Part shown: in pieces, positions 61,746-64,000 of the stretch | Numbering within the stretch: the stretch's first letter is position 1 | How the letters are laid out: the number at the start of each line of letters is the position of its first letter | Origin: Arcobacter siniprincipis | GTDB lineage: Bacteria > Campylobacterota > Campylobacteria > Campylobacterales > Arcobacteraceae | Assembly (NCBI RefSeq): GCF_048571125.1 | Contig: NZ_CP182343.1 | Coordinates: forward strand, 1,612,001 to 1,676,000 | Direction of reading: 5' to 3' | DNA length: 64,000 bases | Translations under genes and position numbers: made by a program | Notes under the pieces: generated by a model | What the model saw: only the letters and a program-made list of their open reading frames with translations | Databases searched by the model: none | Told to the model about the DNA's origin: nothing

Positions 61746-62924
61746 ATGCCAATAGCTTTATTTGCATTAACTTTAAGTGCATTTGCAATAGGAACAACAG
61801 AATTTGTTACAGTTGGATTGGTTCCAACTATATCAAGTGATTTGAATATATCTGTTCCTTCAACTGGTCTTTTAGTAACAATGTATGCTTTAGGAGTAGC
61901 TATTGGTGCTCCTATTTTAACAGCATTAACAAGTAAATATAATAAAAAATATATTTTGATTTGTGCAATGGTTGTCTTTTCTTTGGGTCATGTTGTTGCT
62001 GCTCTTGCACCAAATTTTACTACTTTATTAATAGCAAGAATTGTTACAGGACTAACACATGGTTTATTTTTCTCTTTAGGTGCTACAATTGCAACAAGTT
62101 TAGTTTCAAAAGAAAAAGAAGCAAGTGCAATTGCTGTGATGTTTGGAGGTTTAACTGTTGCAATGGTGACAGGAGTTCCTTTAGGTACTTTTATTGGGCA
62201 AAACTTTGGTTGGAGAGAGACTTTTATGTTAATTTCTATTTTGGGAAGTGTTGCCTTTATTGGTATGGCATTTTTAATACCAAAAGAAGTTAGAACGACA
62301 ACTCCTGCAAAATTTTTTCAACAATTAAAAATATTGGGAAATCCAAGATTATTAATTGCTTATTTAATCACAATTTTTGGATTTGGAGGAGCTTTTATAG
62401 CTTTTACTTTTTTAGTACCCATTTTACAAGATATTACAAAATTTTCACCTAGTATTATTTCTATAATTTTATTAGTTTTTGGTTTATCAACTGTTGTTGG
62501 AAATTTTATTGGTGGAAAACTTGCAGATGTATTTGGAGTAAATAAAGTTTTATTTGGAGCTTACTTTTGTTTAAGTATGGTTCTTTTATCTTTTAATTTT
62601 TTTGTTCAAAACCAATATATCACAATAGCAATTTTGATTTTATGGGGAATCTTTGCCTTTGGAAGTAGTCCTGCTCTTCAAGCAAATGTTGTAAAATTAG
62701 CCAAAATAAATGAACCTCATGCTGTAGATGTAGCATCAGGTTTTAATATATCTGCTTTTAATGTAGGTATTTCATTGTTTTCATTTTTAGGCGGTGCAAT
62801 AGTTACAAACATGGGATTAGTACAAACAATTTTATTTTCATCGGGTGTTGTATTCTCATCTTTATTTTTAATCTGGATTGGATATATGATTAATAATAAA
62901 GTAGTATTATCACAAACAAATTAA
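61746..62924 (+). CDS. MFS exporter (AraJ/sugar-efflux type)
   Basis: 392 residues with 12 membrane helices. Signatures are FAIGTTEFVTVGLVPTI at the start, the helix 2-3 loop region, and RIVTGLTHGLFFSLGAT, which place it in the AraJ/Cmr-type drug:proton antiporters. It begins 14 bases after mdaB and is probably induced with it to export electrophiles or drugs. Confidence 0.88.
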   Translation: MPIALFALTLSAFAIGTTEFVTVGLVPTISSDLNISVPSTGLLVTMYALGVAIGAPILTALTSKYNKKYILICAMVVFSLGHVVAALAPNFTTLLIARIVTGLTHGLFFSLGATIATSLVSKEKEASAIAVMFGGLTVAMVTGVPLGTFIGQNFGWRETFMLISILGSVAFIGMAFLIPKEVRTTTPAKFFQQLKILGNPRLLIAYLITIFGFGGAFIAFTFLVPILQDITKFSPSIISIILLVFGLSTVVGNFIGGKLADVFGVNKVLFGAYFCLSMVLLSFNFFVQNQYITIAILILWGIFAFGSSPALQANVVKLAKINEPHAVDVASGFNISAFNVGISLFSFLGGAIVTNMGLVQTILFSSGVVFSSLFLIWIGYMINNKVVLSQTN

Positions 62925-62936
62925 AAAGGAGAATTT

Positions 62937-63686
62937 ATGAACGAAATTATAAAACAATTAAGTAATAGAAAATCAATAAGACAATTTACAGGTGAAATTA
63001 TAAGTGATGAAGACCTTGAACTTATCATAAAAACAGCACAAAGATGTCCTACTTCTATAAATGGGCAACAAATATCTTTAGTGTATACAAGAGATAAAAA
63101 TAAAATTAAACAAATAGCAGAACTTTGTGGTGGACAACAACAAGTGGCAACAGCTGATGTATTTATTTTTATATGTGTTGACTTTAATAGAACTATTTTT
63201 GCAGTTGAGCAAACTGGAGAAGAACATCAAATTGATAAATCAGCTGAAGGTGTACTTGTGGGTGCCGTTGATGCTGGAATCATGTTAAATGCAATACAAA
63301 TAAGTGCAGAATCACTTGGTCTTGGAACAACTGCAATTGGAGCTGTAAGAAACCAACCAGCTGCTATAATTGAGTTATTAGGACTTCCACCAAAAACATT
63401 TCCAATTGTTGGAACTACTATTGGAGTACCTACAAAAGAAGCAAAAGATGCTCCACTTAAACCTAGAATTCCAATTGAAAGCTTTGCTTTTGAAGATAAA
63501 TATGATGATAAAAAAGTAAAAGATGGTGTTTTATTATATGAAAAACAAATGAAAAAATTCAGAGTTGATAATAATATGAACTATTTACAATCATATTGTG
63601 AGCAAACTGCAGGTTATTATAAAAATATCTATTTTAGAAAAATTGAAGAAAACTATACAAAACAAGGTTTTGTATTTAAAGATTAA
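62937..63686 (+). CDS. NfrA-type NADPH nitroreductase
   Basis: A 249-residue flavin nitroreductase. LSNRKSIRQFTGE at the N-terminus, RCPTSINGQQ and GLGTTAIGAVRN contact FMN. FPIVGTTIGVPTKEAKDAPLKPR is typical of the NfsA/NfrA branch. It reduces nitro compounds and quinones with NADPH. AAGGAG lies before the ATG, 12 bases after the exporter stop. Confidence 0.9.
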   Translation: MNEIIKQLSNRKSIRQFTGEIISDEDLELIIKTAQRCPTSINGQQISLVYTRDKNKIKQIAELCGGQQQVATADVFIFICVDFNRTIFAVEQTGEEHQIDKSAEGVLVGAVDAGIMLNAIQISAESLGLGTTAIGAVRNQPAAIIELLGLPPKTFPIVGTTIGVPTKEAKDAPLKPRIPIESFAFEDKYDDKKVKDGVLLYEKQMKKFRVDNNMNYLQSYCEQTAGYYKNIYFRKIEENYTKQGFVFKD

Positions 63687-63698
63687 AAAGGATATATC

Positions 63699-63995
63699 AT
63701 GAAAAATATAGTAATCGTAGCTAACGTTAAAGTAAAATATGAATTTAAAGATGAAGTTTATAATGAACTTGTAAAATTACATGAAGCAACTCATAAAAAT
63801 GATGAGGGTTGTATTCAATATGATTTACATAAAAACTTAGAGGATGAAAATAGTTTTACTTTTGTAGAAACTTGGCAAAATGCAAAACTTTTAGATGAGC
63901 ATATGCAAAAAGAACATTTTTTAAAATTTGCCCAGTTTGTAGATGGAAAATTAGAAAGTATGGATATACAAAAATTAGAAAAAGTAGAAGCTTAA
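63699..63995 (+). CDS. Antibiotic biosynthesis monooxygenase (YgiN-like)
   Basis: A 98-residue ABM-fold protein (IVIVANVKVKYEFKDEVYNEL, HKNDEGCIQYDLH, FVETWQNAKLLDEHM). YgiN-like members act on quinols and form a quinone cycle with MdaB, whose homologue is the first gene of this operon. It is complete at the window's right end; further genes may follow. Confidence 0.88.
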   Translation: MKNIVIVANVKVKYEFKDEVYNELVKLHEATHKNDEGCIQYDLHKNLEDENSFTFVETWQNAKLLDEHMQKEHFLKFAQFVDGKLESMDIQKLEKVEA

Positions 63996-64000
63996 TATGA

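Overview
The window is AT-rich chromosomal DNA with dense, short-spaced genes. It most likely comes from a Campylobacterota member, probably an Arcobacter-type (Arcobacteraceae) marine or free-living species. The evidence is very low GC, TTG/GTG starts in several genes, a BioV-type pimeloyl esterase, the order aroB - mscS - mtaB - FtsH-like ATPase - bioV - mog (which I recall, in part, from Helicobacter-type genomes), a Campylobacter-like TorA/mono-haem cytochrome pair, and an MdaB-type quinone reductase. The species cannot be fixed without a database search. I see no rRNA, tRNA, CRISPR array, insertion sequence or prophage. No intergenic gap exceeds 300 bases; the largest is about 190.

Layout. 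1-9817: the 3' part of a giant RTX/beta-repeat secreted protein, then a SapC-family protein and a large FkbM methyltransferase-TPR-glycosyltransferase fusion. This looks like a surface-protein production and modification locus. 9860-13029: a FecA-like TonB receptor and rlmF. 13026-17810: a molybdenum hydroxylase cluster (small and large subunits, XdhC, MocA-like) facing a divergent TetR regulator. 17874-20015: a small membrane protein and an MscS channel. 20008-22636: a probable nitric oxide/nitrosative stress cluster (NnrS-like membrane protein, DUF2249, hemerythrin) divergent from a cysteine-free Crp/Fnr regulator, with a perfect TTGAT-N4-ATCAA site between them. 22622-35142: housekeeping genes (aroB, mtaB, bioV, mog, mutS2), an FtsH-like ATPase that has lost its protease motif, two more MscS channels, a DASS transporter and a DsbC-like protein. 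35151-38936: an AsmA-like DUF748 protein and dapE.

38937-44708 is an accessory block: an FRG-domain gene flanked by coding-like debris, an MmcQ/YjbR protein, an overlapping ABC-F / GNAT / P-loop kinase operon, a membrane protein and a transglutaminase-GNAT fusion. The ABC-F gene is preceded by what looks like a translational attenuator. It has a five-codon leader ORF with its own ribosome binding site, followed by three segments that can form two mutually exclusive hairpins, one of which buries the ABC-F Shine-Dalgarno sequence. This is the most interesting signal in the window.

44738-55318: a SIMPL protein, an SLC13 carrier, a conserved unknown, then a three-component regulatory set (response regulator, family-5 solute-binding protein, histidine kinase). 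It sits directly upstream of a mono-haem cytochrome c and a TorA-type reductase, an arrangement analogous to TorR/TorT/TorS but with an unrelated binding protein. 55416-59451: NhaD antiporter, an EamA-type efflux protein, Asp/Glu racemase, MOSC protein and a small unknown. 59493-64000: a DUF3095 cyclase-like protein and an HxlR regulator divergent from a quinone/nitro-compound detoxification operon (MdaB, MFS exporter, nitroreductase, YgiN-like monooxygenase).
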